A stretch of DNA of 64,000 nucleotides, taken from Micromonospora sp. WMMA1363. Its GTDB lineage: Bacteria > Actinomycetota > Actinomycetes > Mycobacteriales > Micromonosporaceae. Positions within the stretch are counted from its first letter, which is position 1. The number at the start of each line of letters is the position of its first letter. The DNA lies in assembly GCF_030345795.1 (NCBI RefSeq), contig NZ_JAUALB010000001.1:5448001-5512000 (forward strand), read 5' to 3'. Below, piece by piece: positions 8,520-15,797 of this stretch. The position numbers were made by a program, and so were the translations under genes. The notes below the pieces were generated by a model that worked only from the letters and a program-made list of their open reading frames with translations, was not told the DNA's origin and did not search any database.

Positions 8520-8684
8520 ATGACGGTGTATGTGTCGCGGTACGCCGCGACCGGCGAGCTGACGCCGGACCGCGCAGCGGCGGTTCCGGCGCTGGCACGG
8601 TCGGGCTCGACCGATCCGCCACTGCTGACGCACGTTTGGAAGATCGTGTTCGCGCGGAAGGCGCGGGAGAGCGACCGTCGATGA
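8520..8684 (+). CDS. Small MTVY-type peptide, copy B (54 aa)
   Basis: The protein begins MTVYVSRYAATGELTPDRAA, then PPLLTHVWKIVFARKARE. It shares its start and the LLTxVW core with the 59-aa protein at 2622-2801. The stop overlaps the start of the next gene by ATGA, so translation is coupled. It may be the substrate or partner of the downstream genes, but no precursor-peptide motif of a named RiPP class is visible. Function is unknown. Confidence 0.6.
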   Translation: MTVYVSRYAATGELTPDRAAAVPALARSGSTDPPLLTHVWKIVFARKARESDRR

Positions 8685-9028
8685 CCATGAACGGCGACGG
8701 CATGGCTGCCGCTGGTGCCGACCGGTCCTTGCCCGCTCGCTCGGGGCATTTGCCGCTACGTCCGCTCTGGCTGTGCCGGGCGTGTGGCCAGCCCTGGCCG
8801 TGCGGACGGGCCAAGCTCGATCTCCTGGCCAGCTACCAGGAGAGCCCGCTCAATCTGCTCATCTACCTGGCTGGCCTTCTGTGCGAAGCGATCGACGACC
8901 TGCACCGCCTCAACCCGAGCACCACCGGCGACGTCAGGGACTTGTTCGACCGGTTCCTCGGCTGGCCGGCCCGGAATCGCGGCTGCCGCCCGTCCACGAC
9001 CCACCTGCAGACACCGGAGGAGACATGA
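8681..9028 (+). CDS. Small cysteine-motif protein of the type often labelled flavin reductase (115 aa)
   Basis: The protein contains LWLCRACGQPWPCGRAKLDL at about residues 29-48, followed by a helical stretch (LLASYQESPLNLLIYLAGLL and onward). Such short actinobacterial proteins with CxxCGxPWPC are commonly annotated flavin reductase without evidence for that activity; no flavin-binding fold is recognisable. It overlaps both neighbours by ATGA (peptide copy B upstream, radical-SAM remnant downstream). The pattern resembles the 81-aa protein at 2287-2532. A metal-binding or partner role for the maturase is plausible. Confidence 0.65.
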   Translation: MTMNGDGMAAAGADRSLPARSGHLPLRPLWLCRACGQPWPCGRAKLDLLASYQESPLNLLIYLAGLLCEAIDDLHRLNPSTTGDVRDLFDRFLGWPARNRGCRPSTTHLQTPEET

Positions 9029-9132
9029 GCGTCCGGGACGTCGGGATCATCGCTACAGGACAGCCGGCCATCGCCGCTGCCTTCCACACCTTGGTCCTGC
9101 GACCCACCAGCTTCTGCAACCTGGACTGCTGA
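9025..9132 (+). pseudogene. Radical-SAM maturase remnant (35 codons)
   Basis: The frame reads MSVRDVGIIATGQPAIAAAF and ends TLVLRPTSFCNLDC then stop. PTSFCNLDC is the start of the CxxxCxxC cluster motif of radical SAM/SPASM peptide maturases (normally CNLDCxYCYLP). The gene is cut after its second cluster cysteine. It is coupled to the 115-aa gene by ATGA, so an intact ancestor encoded a peptide, a Cys-motif partner and a radical-SAM enzyme in one operon. The next 50 bp hold a short open tail (VAALDLAVRND) of unknown origin. Confidence 0.65.
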
Positions 9133-9185
9133 CCGTCGCCGCCCTCGACCTCGCCGTCCGCAACGACTGAAGCAGAAGAGGCAGC

Positions 9186-9826
9186 ATGCTCGCTGAACCC
9201 ACAGGCAGCCCGGACACGATCCTCGTCTGCGTCCGGCTCGGGCAAGAGCAGCATCGCCCGTGAGCTACGACGCCGGCACGGCCGAGGCTGCGCCCTGGTA
9301 GACACGGCCGGGGCTGCGCCCTGGTAGAGCAGGACTACCTGCGCCGCATCCCGCTGCGCGAACGGGACAAGCCCGGCGGCGCGGCGCCGGCGTTGATCGC
9401 GCAGACCGTTCGGTTCGCGCTGGACCACGGCTACCACGTGGTGCTGGAGGGCATCCTGCACAGCAGCCGCTACCGCAGCATGCTGACCGCCCTGCGGGAC
9501 GACCACCGGGGCCGGTCACTGTTCTGCTACCTCGACGTCTCCCTTGCCGAGACCTGCGCCGGCACCTCACCCGCCCGCAGGTCAGTGAGTTCACCGCCGA
9601 GCACATGAGCGGTTGGTACGCCGCCCACGATGTCCTGGGCTGGCACGACGAACTCGTCCTACCCGAGACCACCGGCCTGGACGAGGCCGTCAAGACCATC
9701 GCCGCTGCCGCCGGGCTACCCCAGACCGGACGGCAGCGGCGATTGTCGCAGCTGATGAGTTGGCCGCCCGGTCGATGTCCGCAGCGGGGTTTACGCTGGA
9801 TCGATGCGATCGATCACGGTTCTTGA
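9186..9826 (+). pseudogene. P-loop kinase pseudogene with several frameshifts
   Basis: Pieces of one protein appear in successive frames: MLAEPTGSPDTILV; then ASGSGKSSIARELRRRHG (P-loop); then GCALVEQDYLRRIPLRERDK and HVVLEGILHSSRYRSMLTAL; then RRHLTRPQVSEFTAEHMSGW through LPETTGLDEAVKTIAAAAGL. Frame changes lie at about 9225, 9300 and 9555. This is the layout of small AAA/zeta-toxin-like kinases of about 185 aa. A 26-bp tandem duplication at 9278-9329 accounts for one break. The last piece runs into the start of the arginase-like gene. Confidence 0.75.
9278..9329. repeat. 26-bp tandem duplication inside the kinase pseudogene
   Basis: 9278-9303 and 9304-9329 are near-identical (ACGGCCGAGGCTGCGCCCTG versus ACGGCCGGGGCTGCGCCCTG, then GTAGA). 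A 26-bp insertion breaks the frame and adds a stop. Confidence 0.7.
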
Positions 9827-10691
9827 CGCCCCGTCCAATCTCGGCTTGCGCGCTCCAGCCCCCGGTCTCGTCCCCGGGTGTTACAAGCTGGCCGGTGCGC
9901 TTCGCGATCAGGGCCTGCTCGACCGGCTCGGGGCGCGCGACGGCGGTGTGGTCGTCCCGCCGCGCTACGACGTCCGGAGCTGGCAGCCGGGGGACGGTGT
10001 ACTCAACGCCGACGCCCTCGCGAGGTACACACGCCGACTCGCGGAGCGGGTGAACGTGGTCCTCGACAACGCAGGTTTCCTGATGCTGTTGGGTGGTGAC
10101 TGTTCAATCCTGTTCGGGGCCGCGCTCGCGCTGCGCCGACGTGGCCGCTACGGCATCGTCTACCTTGACGGTTCGATCGACTTCCGCCATGTTGGCAACA
10201 GCACGCATGTCGGGGCGTCCGCCGGCGAGGGCACCGCCATCGTCACCGGCCGGGGTCAGCCAGACATTGCCGACATTGACGGGCTTGCGCCGTACTGCCG
10301 GGAGGACGATCTGGTTGTGCTGGGCGTCCGCGACTACGACGGTGAACTCGACGAGGTACGTGGCCTGGGTATCGCGGTGCATACCACGCCCGAGATCATC
10401 GCCGAGGGCCCGGCCTCGGTCGGTGAGCGTGTGTCACAAGGATTCGCCGCCTGCGACGGCTACTTCGTACACCTCGACGTCGATGTGCTCGACCCGGCGG
10501 TCATGCCGGCCGCCGACGCCCCCGACCCTGGCGGCTTGGACTATCCGAATCTGGTTGAGCTTCTCCGTCCGCTGTTCGCCAACCCAGCCTGCGTCGGCCT
10601 GGAGGTCACGATCTACGACCCGGACCTCGACCCGGACGGCCGCTACGCCGCCGCGCTCGTCGAAATCCTGGTTGACGCCCTGCGAAGCTGA
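9804..10691 (+). CDS. Arginase/ureohydrolase-family protein with altered metal ligands
   Basis: The protein has 295 aa, full length for ureohydrolases. It keeps HLDVDVLDPAVMP (DxD ligands) near residue 223 and the C-terminal GLEVTIYDPDLDPDG. The other metal motifs differ: GGDHS is GGDCS (near 97-101) and DAHxDxN is DGSIDFR (near 116-122), so two canonical His ligands are Cys and Ser. Family members hydrolyse guanidino or related C-N bonds with two Mn2+. Here a single or altered metal site is likely, and the activity is uncertain. The ATG at 9804 lies inside the tail of the kinase pseudogene. It is the last intact gene before the IS3 remnant. Confidence 0.8.
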   Translation: MRSITVLDAPSNLGLRAPAPGLVPGCYKLAGALRDQGLLDRLGARDGGVVVPPRYDVRSWQPGDGVLNADALARYTRRLAERVNVVLDNAGFLMLLGGDCSILFGAALALRRRGRYGIVYLDGSIDFRHVGNSTHVGASAGEGTAIVTGRGQPDIADIDGLAPYCREDDLVVLGVRDYDGELDEVRGLGIAVHTTPEIIAEGPASVGERVSQGFAACDGYFVHLDVDVLDPAVMPAADAPDPGGLDYPNLVELLRPLFANPACVGLEVTIYDPDLDPDGRYAAALVEILVDALRS

Positions 10692-10914
10692 TCGATCGGA
10701 TTGGATGGTGGCGGCGGGCGCGGCCACCCGGATCAGCCCGCCACGACCCCGTACCCGTCCGGCGGCGTCGCGTGACCAAGCGGCCGGGACCGAGATCCGT
10801 ACGCCCTTGCTCGCTGTCCTGACGCTGAGCACGCTGGCCGCCCTACCGGAGCGGCAATGCGATCGAGCGGCCCGCGGGGTGCGGCCGACGACGCCCCGTG
10901 CGAACCGACCCCAC

Positions 10915-11085
10915 CGTCTCCGGTGTTGTAGCGGCGCAGCGAGCGGAAGGTGGTCAGCCGCGGTGCGGCCTCGTTGGTGAAGGCACGGAAGGGCCCAGGG
11001 GGTTTCGTGTGCGACGGTGGCGTTGAACGACTCCGCGGTGGCGTTGTCGGCGCTGCCGACCGTGCTCATCGGCCGAAGGGCACTT
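10915..11085 (-). pseudogene. IS3-type transposase remnant
   Basis: On the - strand, 11001-11080 encodes MSTVGSADNATAESFNATV, matching the DDE-integrase E region of IS3-type transposases (DNAxAESFxAT). After a frame change, 10915-10984 gives AFTNEAAPRLTTFRSLRRYN, the usual C-terminal continuation. The rest of 10692-11205 carries no gene that I can support. The remnant sits at the border between the accessory island and the biosynthetic cluster and probably marks an old insertion. Confidence 0.65.
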
Positions 11086-11205
11086 CTGGCCATCGACTGC
11101 GACCGTACTTTTCTGATAACTTCGCAGCGGCGGATCATCATGGTTCGGATGAGGCGATGATCGCCACGATGAACCATCGACGCCAATGCGAAATGGTGGG
11201 AGACG

Positions 11206-11658
11206 GTGACAGCATCAGTCGAATATTCGGTCGATCACGGTCACGTTGAGCTGCTTCCGATCCACTTCGACGACCTCGACTCGATGGGGCTCGTCCACAA
11301 CTGCCGGTACGGAGTTCTGGTGGAGCGCGCCCTCAACACCTTCTGGACGTCCCACGGCTGGACGTTCGACGGTGGCACCTACAGCCACCCGGACGTGTTT
11401 CTCGCGGTGGCCGAGTTCGCCATCTCCTACCGCACGCCGTTCCGGGGCACCGGCGCCATGGCCGTCCACCTGTGGATCGACCAGTTCAGCGGGTCCAGCG
11501 CCGTGTACGGATTCCGCTGTCTGTCCCGGGACGGGCAGACCGTGCACGCCGAGGGTAGGCGGGTGCACATCCGCATCGACCCGAAGACCCTGCGCCCCAC
11601 CGCCTGGGCGGACGACACCCGGTCGGTCATGAAGCTCATCGCACGGCCTTCTGACTGA
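11206..11658 (+). CDS. Hotdog-fold acyl thioesterase (4HBT type)
   Basis: The protein has 150 aa. IHFDDLDSMGLVHNCRYGVL at about residues 19-38 is the 4-hydroxybenzoyl-CoA-thioesterase active-site motif (D..G..NxxY), and the remaining strands fit the hotdog fold. It probably hydrolyses an acyl-ACP or acyl-CoA, here perhaps the product of the KASIII/ACP/KASII set or a misprimed chain. It begins with GTG at 11206 after a GGGAGA site. It is the leftmost + strand gene of the cluster and convergent with the methyltransferase operon. Confidence 0.8.
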   Translation: MTASVEYSVDHGHVELLPIHFDDLDSMGLVHNCRYGVLVERALNTFWTSHGWTFDGGTYSHPDVFLAVAEFAISYRTPFRGTGAMAVHLWIDQFSGSSAVYGFRCLSRDGQTVHAEGRRVHIRIDPKTLRPTAWADDTRSVMKLIARPSD

Positions 11659-11692
11659 CCACGGGCGCGGCCTTCAGACTGACCACGGGCGG
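11649..11692. repeat. 24-bp imperfect tandem repeat between convergent genes
   Basis: CTGACTGACCACGGGCG (from 11651) recurs as AGACTGACCACGGGCG (from 11676), and both units start with TTC. The first copy contains the thioesterase stop, and the second ends where the methyltransferase stop begins. It may serve as a weak bidirectional terminator or be a slippage product. Confidence 0.5.
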
Positions 11693-12721
11693 TCAGGACG
11701 GCACCGCCTCCACGACCGAGAGCGCGGACGCGGTCGGGATGATCCGGCCCAGTTGGAAACCCTCTCCCGCGAGTAGCGCCGCGAACTCCTCGGCCGTGCG
11801 TTCCCGCCCGTCCCACAGGGCCATCATCAGCACGTCCGACACGACGGCGGGGTGTGCGCCCGGAGTCGCGGGCACCACGGCGTCGACCACCAGCAGCCGC
11901 GCGTCGTCGGCCATGGCCTTGCGGCACGAGGCCAGCACCGCCGCCGACTCCTCGTCGCTCTTGTCGTGCAGGATTCGCTTGAGCAGATAGACGTCCCCAC
12001 CGGGCGGTACGGCGTCGATCATGTCGCCGGCCTCGGTACGCCACCGCCCGGCCAGCGCCGGGCCGTCCAGCAGGTGCCGCTCCAGCACCGGGGCGCGGTC
12101 CAGCAGCACGCCGCGCAGCCCCGGGTTCGCCGTCAGCACCGCCCGCAGCAGCCCGCCCCGCCCGCCGGCGACATCCACCACGGTGCCGGTCGCGGGGAAG
12201 TCGTACGCGGCGACCACCGCATCCTGCTCCAGCGCCGAGACCGTGGCCAGGGCGTCGGCGAAGAGTTGCTCGGTCTCCGGGGCGGTTGGCAGGTGGTCGA
12301 AGAACGGCAGCCCGAATACGTCGGCGAAGGCGGTCTGCCCCTGCCGCACCGTGTCGTCGAGCCGCCCGGCCGGCCGCCAGTACAACTCGTCGGTGAAGAG
12401 CAGCACGATCGACCGCAACGGCACCGGCGAATCAGTTCGCAGCAGCCGCGCCGCCGGCGTGAGCCGGAACCGGCCCGCGTCGTCCTCGGCGAAGACCCCG
12501 CGGGTGCTGAGCAGTCGAAGCGCCCGGCCCAGGCGTCCGGCGTCGACGCTGGTGAGGGCCGCCAGCTCCGCCGCGCTGCGGGGTTCGTCGAGGTGGTCGG
12601 CGACCGCGAAGCGGGCCGCGACCCGCAGCGCCGCCGGGTAGAGGTAACCCAGCGAATCTCCGAGTATCTGCCGGATCACGGTCGGGTCGATCCGACCTTC
12701 GTCGGCCTCCGTCGCAGTCAT
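11693..12721 (-). CDS. SAM-dependent O-methyltransferase 1
   Basis: The protein has 342 aa with the standard layout of polyketide/phenolic O-methyltransferases (Methyltransf_2 type): an N-terminal dimerisation winged helix (about 15-100), SAM loop VDVAGGRGGLL near residue 182, and the catalytic region LLKRILHDKSDEE near 247-259 with the general-base His. It is a close paralogue of the gene at 13002-14075, sharing LYW.PAGRL and the RGVF..D segments. It probably methylates a hydroxyl of the product or a precursor. It is coupled by ATGA to the 95-aa gene upstream, in an operon headed by a SARP-type repeat triad. Confidence 0.85.
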   Translation of the reverse strand: MTATEADEGRIDPTVIRQILGDSLGYLYPAALRVAARFAVADHLDEPRSAAELAALTSVDAGRLGRALRLLSTRGVFAEDDAGRFRLTPAARLLRTDSPVPLRSIVLLFTDELYWRPAGRLDDTVRQGQTAFADVFGLPFFDHLPTAPETEQLFADALATVSALEQDAVVAAYDFPATGTVVDVAGGRGGLLRAVLTANPGLRGVLLDRAPVLERHLLDGPALAGRWRTEAGDMIDAVPPGGDVYLLKRILHDKSDEESAAVLASCRKAMADDARLLVVDAVVPATPGAHPAVVSDVLMMALWDGRERTAEEFAALLAGEGFQLGRIIPTASALSVVEAVPS

Positions 12722-13005
12722 CGCGTCGCCCTTCTCGCCGTCGTGGCCGCTGCCGCCGTCACCGCGGCACCGGAAGTTCGCGGAAGCCGCCGAGGGCGGA
12801 TCCGAGGGAAGATCGATCCACCCGGGTTGGTCAACTTGAGCGGCTCCGGTACGGCGTTCGGCCGGACCTGCGGGTCGGCGCGCGGTTCGGCGAGCTGATC
12901 CGGGTTGTCCAGCAGGGGCGGCGTCGAGTCGGCGAGCACGGTCGACCCCGGGTCGGGTCGGTGCGTACGAACAGACAGGGCAGGGGCTGCCCCATCGGTT
13001 GTCAT
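12718..13005 (-). CDS. 95-aa proline/arginine-rich protein between two methyltransferases
   Basis: The frame starts ATG over the TGA of methyltransferase 2, and its own TGA overlaps the ATG of methyltransferase 1, so it is coupled on both sides with no gap. That makes it very likely translated. The sequence begins MTTDGAAPALSVRTHRPDPG, has an acidic/Pro middle (PPLLDNPDQLAEPRADPQ) and a basic Ala-rich end. I recognise no family, signal peptide or membrane segment. It might be a small partner protein, a linker left from a larger gene, or a peptide substrate; the sequence does not decide. Confidence 0.55.
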   Translation of the reverse strand: MTTDGAAPALSVRTHRPDPGSTVLADSTPPLLDNPDQLAEPRADPQVRPNAVPEPLKLTNPGGSIFPRIRPRRLPRTSGAAVTAAAATTARRATR

Positions 13006-14075
13006 CGGAGCACCGCCTCCTCGGGGGCGCTGGGCGTCGCCGGTGGGGCCGGCACGGCTTCGACGATCGACAGCGTCCCGGGAGTCGGGATCACCCGGAC
13101 GGCCCGGAGGTTCGCGGCGGCCAGCAGGGCGTCGAACTCGGCCTTGGTTCGTTCCTTGCCGTCGAAGTTGGTCATCATCGCGATGTCGTAGAGCTTGCTC
13201 GGGTGCGGGTCGTTACCCGAGGGGATGACCGCGTCGATGATCAGCAGCTTCGCCTCGTCCGCCATCGCCTGCCGGGTGGCCTTGAGGATGCGCAGGCTGT
13301 CGGCGTCGTCCCAGTCGTGCAGCACGCGTTTGAGGACGTAGATGTCGCCGCCGGTCGGGATCAGCCCGAAGAAGTCACCCGCCACCGGCTCCCAGCGGCC
13401 GGCGATCGCGGGGTCGCCCAGCCGGTGCTTGGCGAGGACCGACTCCTGTTCGAACAACACGCCCCGCAGGCCCGGGTTGCGTAGCAGTATCGCGTGTAGC
13501 AGGCCGCCGGGCCCGCCGCCGACGTCTACCACGGTGCCGGTGTCCGGGAAGTCGTAGCTTGCCGCGATCGGGTCCTGCTCGGTGACCGACAGGTCGGCGA
13601 TCGCGGTGTTGAAGATGTCGGCGCGGGACGGGTCCCGGGCGAGGACGTCGAAGAGCGGGCCGCCGAAGATCCCGTTGAACACCGTGGTGCCGGCCCGCAC
13701 GGTCTCCTCCAGCCGGCCGGCCGGTAGCCAGTACATTTCGTCGGTCAGCAGCAGCACCATCGAGCGGACCGACATGGGCGACTCGGCCCGCAGCAGCTCC
13801 GCGGCGGGCGTGAGGTGGTAGGCGCCCCGTTCGTCCTCCCGGAACACCCCTCGCATGGCGAGGAAGCGCAGCACCCGGGCCAGGTGTCCGGGGTCCGCGT
13901 CGCTCAGCGTGGCCAGCTCGGCCGGGGTCTTCGGCCCGGACGCGAGATGCTCGGCGATGTCGAGGTGGACCGCGACGCGCAGCGCCGCGGCGTTCAGGAA
14001 ACCCAGGGCATCCCCCATGACCTGCCGGACCAGGGCCCCCGGGGCGGCCTGTTCGGTGGTGGGCGCAGCGGTCAA
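13002..14075 (-). CDS. SAM-dependent O-methyltransferase 2
   Basis: The protein has 357 aa from TTG 14075, which sits 6 nt after a perfect GGAGGT; longer starts are unsupported. SAM motif VDVGGGPGGLLHAI lies near residue 200 and catalytic LKRVLHDWDDADS near 266. It has the same fold and clear paralogy to methyltransferase 1. It is the first gene of a three-gene operon ending at 11693. A triad of GTCAG-type repeats with 11-bp period lies 84-116 bp before the start, suggesting SARP activation. Confidence 0.85.
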   Translation of the reverse strand: MTAAPTTEQAAPGALVRQVMGDALGFLNAAALRVAVHLDIAEHLASGPKTPAELATLSDADPGHLARVLRFLAMRGVFREDERGAYHLTPAAELLRAESPMSVRSMVLLLTDEMYWLPAGRLEETVRAGTTVFNGIFGGPLFDVLARDPSRADIFNTAIADLSVTEQDPIAASYDFPDTGTVVDVGGGPGGLLHAILLRNPGLRGVLFEQESVLAKHRLGDPAIAGRWEPVAGDFFGLIPTGGDIYVLKRVLHDWDDADSLRILKATRQAMADEAKLLIIDAVIPSGNDPHPSKLYDIAMMTNFDGKERTKAEFDALLAAANLRAVRVIPTPGTLSIVEAVPAPPATPSAPEEAVLR

Positions 14076-14158
14076 CGTTCTACCTCCATCGTGGATAGGG
14101 CCGGGCGCCGCCGGGGACCGCGGTGGAGCGCGGAGCCGGCACCGGCTCAGGATCGTGG

Positions 14159-14191
14159 ACCGGCCTGACACCGGACTGATGCGCTGCTGAC
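14159..14191 (-). promoter_or_regulatory. SARP-type 11-bp repeat triad before methyltransferase operon
   Basis: Read on the - strand: TGTCAGCAGCG, CATCAGTCCGG, TGTCAGGCCGG. The TCAG cores lie exactly 11 bp apart, one helical turn, as in binding sites of AfsR/ActII-4-type regulators. A CACGAT sequence about 6-8 bp downstream could be the -10. The orientation points at the methyltransferase genes. Confidence 0.6.
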
Positions 14192-14363
14192 ACGGGGCAG
14201 GCCGTCGCCGGGGCGGGTGCCGACCGCTCCGGTCGCCACCGTCGCCCCGGGTGACTCGCGTCGTCGCGGTGGCGGCGTACCCACGGGTGCGGCGGCGGAC
14301 CGAGGCCGGCCGGGAACGCACCGGGCCGCCAGCGGGCCGCCGGGCGACGGACCAGCGCCATGT

Positions 14364-15797
14364 TCAGGCAGCACGGCTTCCGGCGGCGGTTGTCTCGCCG
14401 GCTGCGGCGGCTGCGGCCGGCGGCGGCGCGAAGCGCAGCCCGGCCCAGGTCAACGCGAGCGCGACGACCACCAGGACGGTGCAGAACAGGAACACGTTCC
14501 GGTAGTCGGAGAGCCCCTCGCCGGTGGTGCCGCCCACGATGACGGCGAGCGCCGCCACGCCGAGAGCCCCGCCGAACTGCCGGGACATGGTGTTCATGCC
14601 GGACGCGCCGGCGAACTGGGTGGGCGGCGCGGACATCGCGGCCGCCAAGGTCGTGCCGTACGTGATGGCGCCCATGCCGAAGCCGGCGATGAGGCTGGCG
14701 GGCAGGATGAGCGTCAGGAACGACGGCCGGTCGGTCAGCCCGGCGACCATCCACACGCCGGAGACCAGGAACGCGACGAAGCCGAGCAGGGCCGCCTGGC
14801 GCGGGCTGCGTAGCCGGGCGGCGGCCCGTCCCACCAGCAGTGCCGCGGCCGAGGCGGCGAGCGCGCCGGGCGTCATGGCGAACCCGGCCCGCATCTCGTC
14901 GTAACGCCACAGCGCGACCATGAACAGCACGGTGCCCAGCAGCCAGGGGAACTGTGCCATGCCGTAGATAAGGGACACCAGGTTGGTCGCCAGGAAGGTG
15001 CGGTTGCGCCAGAGGCCGGTCTCCAGCGCCGGCACCGGCCGCCGGGTGGAACGCCAGACGGCGACGGCCACCGCAGCCACGCCACCGGCCAGGCAGCCCA
15101 GCGTCCGGCCGTTCCACCAGCCCCACTCCGAGCCCTGGGTAACCCCGACGGTGACCGCGCCGATGCCGGCGGCCAGCAGCAGGGTGCCGAGAGCGTCGGG
15201 CAGGCCCCGGCCATGCGTGGGCACCCTGGGCAGCACCCGCGCGGCCACGATGAGCATGGCCACCCCGACGGGCAGGTTGATGTAGAACACGGACGGCCAG
15301 CCGAGCCAGTCGACGAGGACGCCGCCGAGCGCCGGCCCGACCGCCGCCGCCACCGCGGACGCGGCGCTCCACAGGCCGATCGCGCTGGCCCGCCGTGCCG
15401 GCGGCCCGTCGAGCAGCAGGATCGCGAGCGCCGACGGGATCATCGCCGCCGCGCCGACACCCTGCAGTGCCCGAGCCCCCACCAGGAACGGCAGGGTGGG
15501 CGCCAGCGCGCAGGCCAGTGACATGGCGGTGAACAGGGCGACGCCGCCGAGGAAGATGGTGCGCCGGCCCAACACGTCGGCGAGGCGCCCCGCCGAGGGC
15601 AGCAGGGCGGCGAAGAGCACCACGTACGCGGTGATCACCCAGGACAGGTCGGCGACGGAGGAACCGTCGAACTCCTGCTGGAGGGCGGGGATCGCCAGGT
15701 TGGTCACCGTCGAGTCGAGCATCGCCAGGAAGGTGGCGCCGGAGACCGTGACGAGGATCGCCGCGCTTCGGGTGGGTCGTGTTGCTTGCGACGTCAT
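14364..15797 (-). CDS. MFS drug exporter, DHA2 (14-TM) type
   Basis: The protein has 477 aa with about 14 hydrophobic segments. The first helix carries FLAMLDSTVTNLAIPAL, the DHA2/EmrB-QacA motif, followed by GRLADVLGRRT (motif A) near residues 75-86 and GPALGGVLVDWLGW (motif C) near 155. It exports small amphipathic molecules by proton antiport and is probably the self-resistance or export protein of the cluster. Its ATG overlaps the stop of the diiron oxygenase gene, so both come from the same message. Confidence 0.9.
   Translation of the reverse strand: MTSQATRPTRSAAILVTVSGATFLAMLDSTVTNLAIPALQQEFDGSSVADLSWVITAYVVLFAALLPSAGRLADVLGRRTIFLGGVALFTAMSLACALAPTLPFLVGARALQGVGAAAMIPSALAILLLDGPPARRASAIGLWSAASAVAAAVGPALGGVLVDWLGWPSVFYINLPVGVAMLIVAARVLPRVPTHGRGLPDALGTLLLAAGIGAVTVGVTQGSEWGWWNGRTLGCLAGGVAAVAVAVWRSTRRPVPALETGLWRNRTFLATNLVSLIYGMAQFPWLLGTVLFMVALWRYDEMRAGFAMTPGALAASAAALLVGRAAARLRSPRQAALLGFVAFLVSGVWMVAGLTDRPSFLTLILPASLIAGFGMGAITYGTTLAAAMSAPPTQFAGASGMNTMSRQFGGALGVAALAVIVGGTTGEGLSDYRNVFLFCTVLVVVALALTWAGLRFAPPPAAAAAAGETTAAGSRAA

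Noticed and set aside
8681..9028. True flavin reductase activity for the 115-aa protein
   Set aside because: It is far too short for the split-barrel fold and lacks its motifs; the usual label is not supported by sequence.
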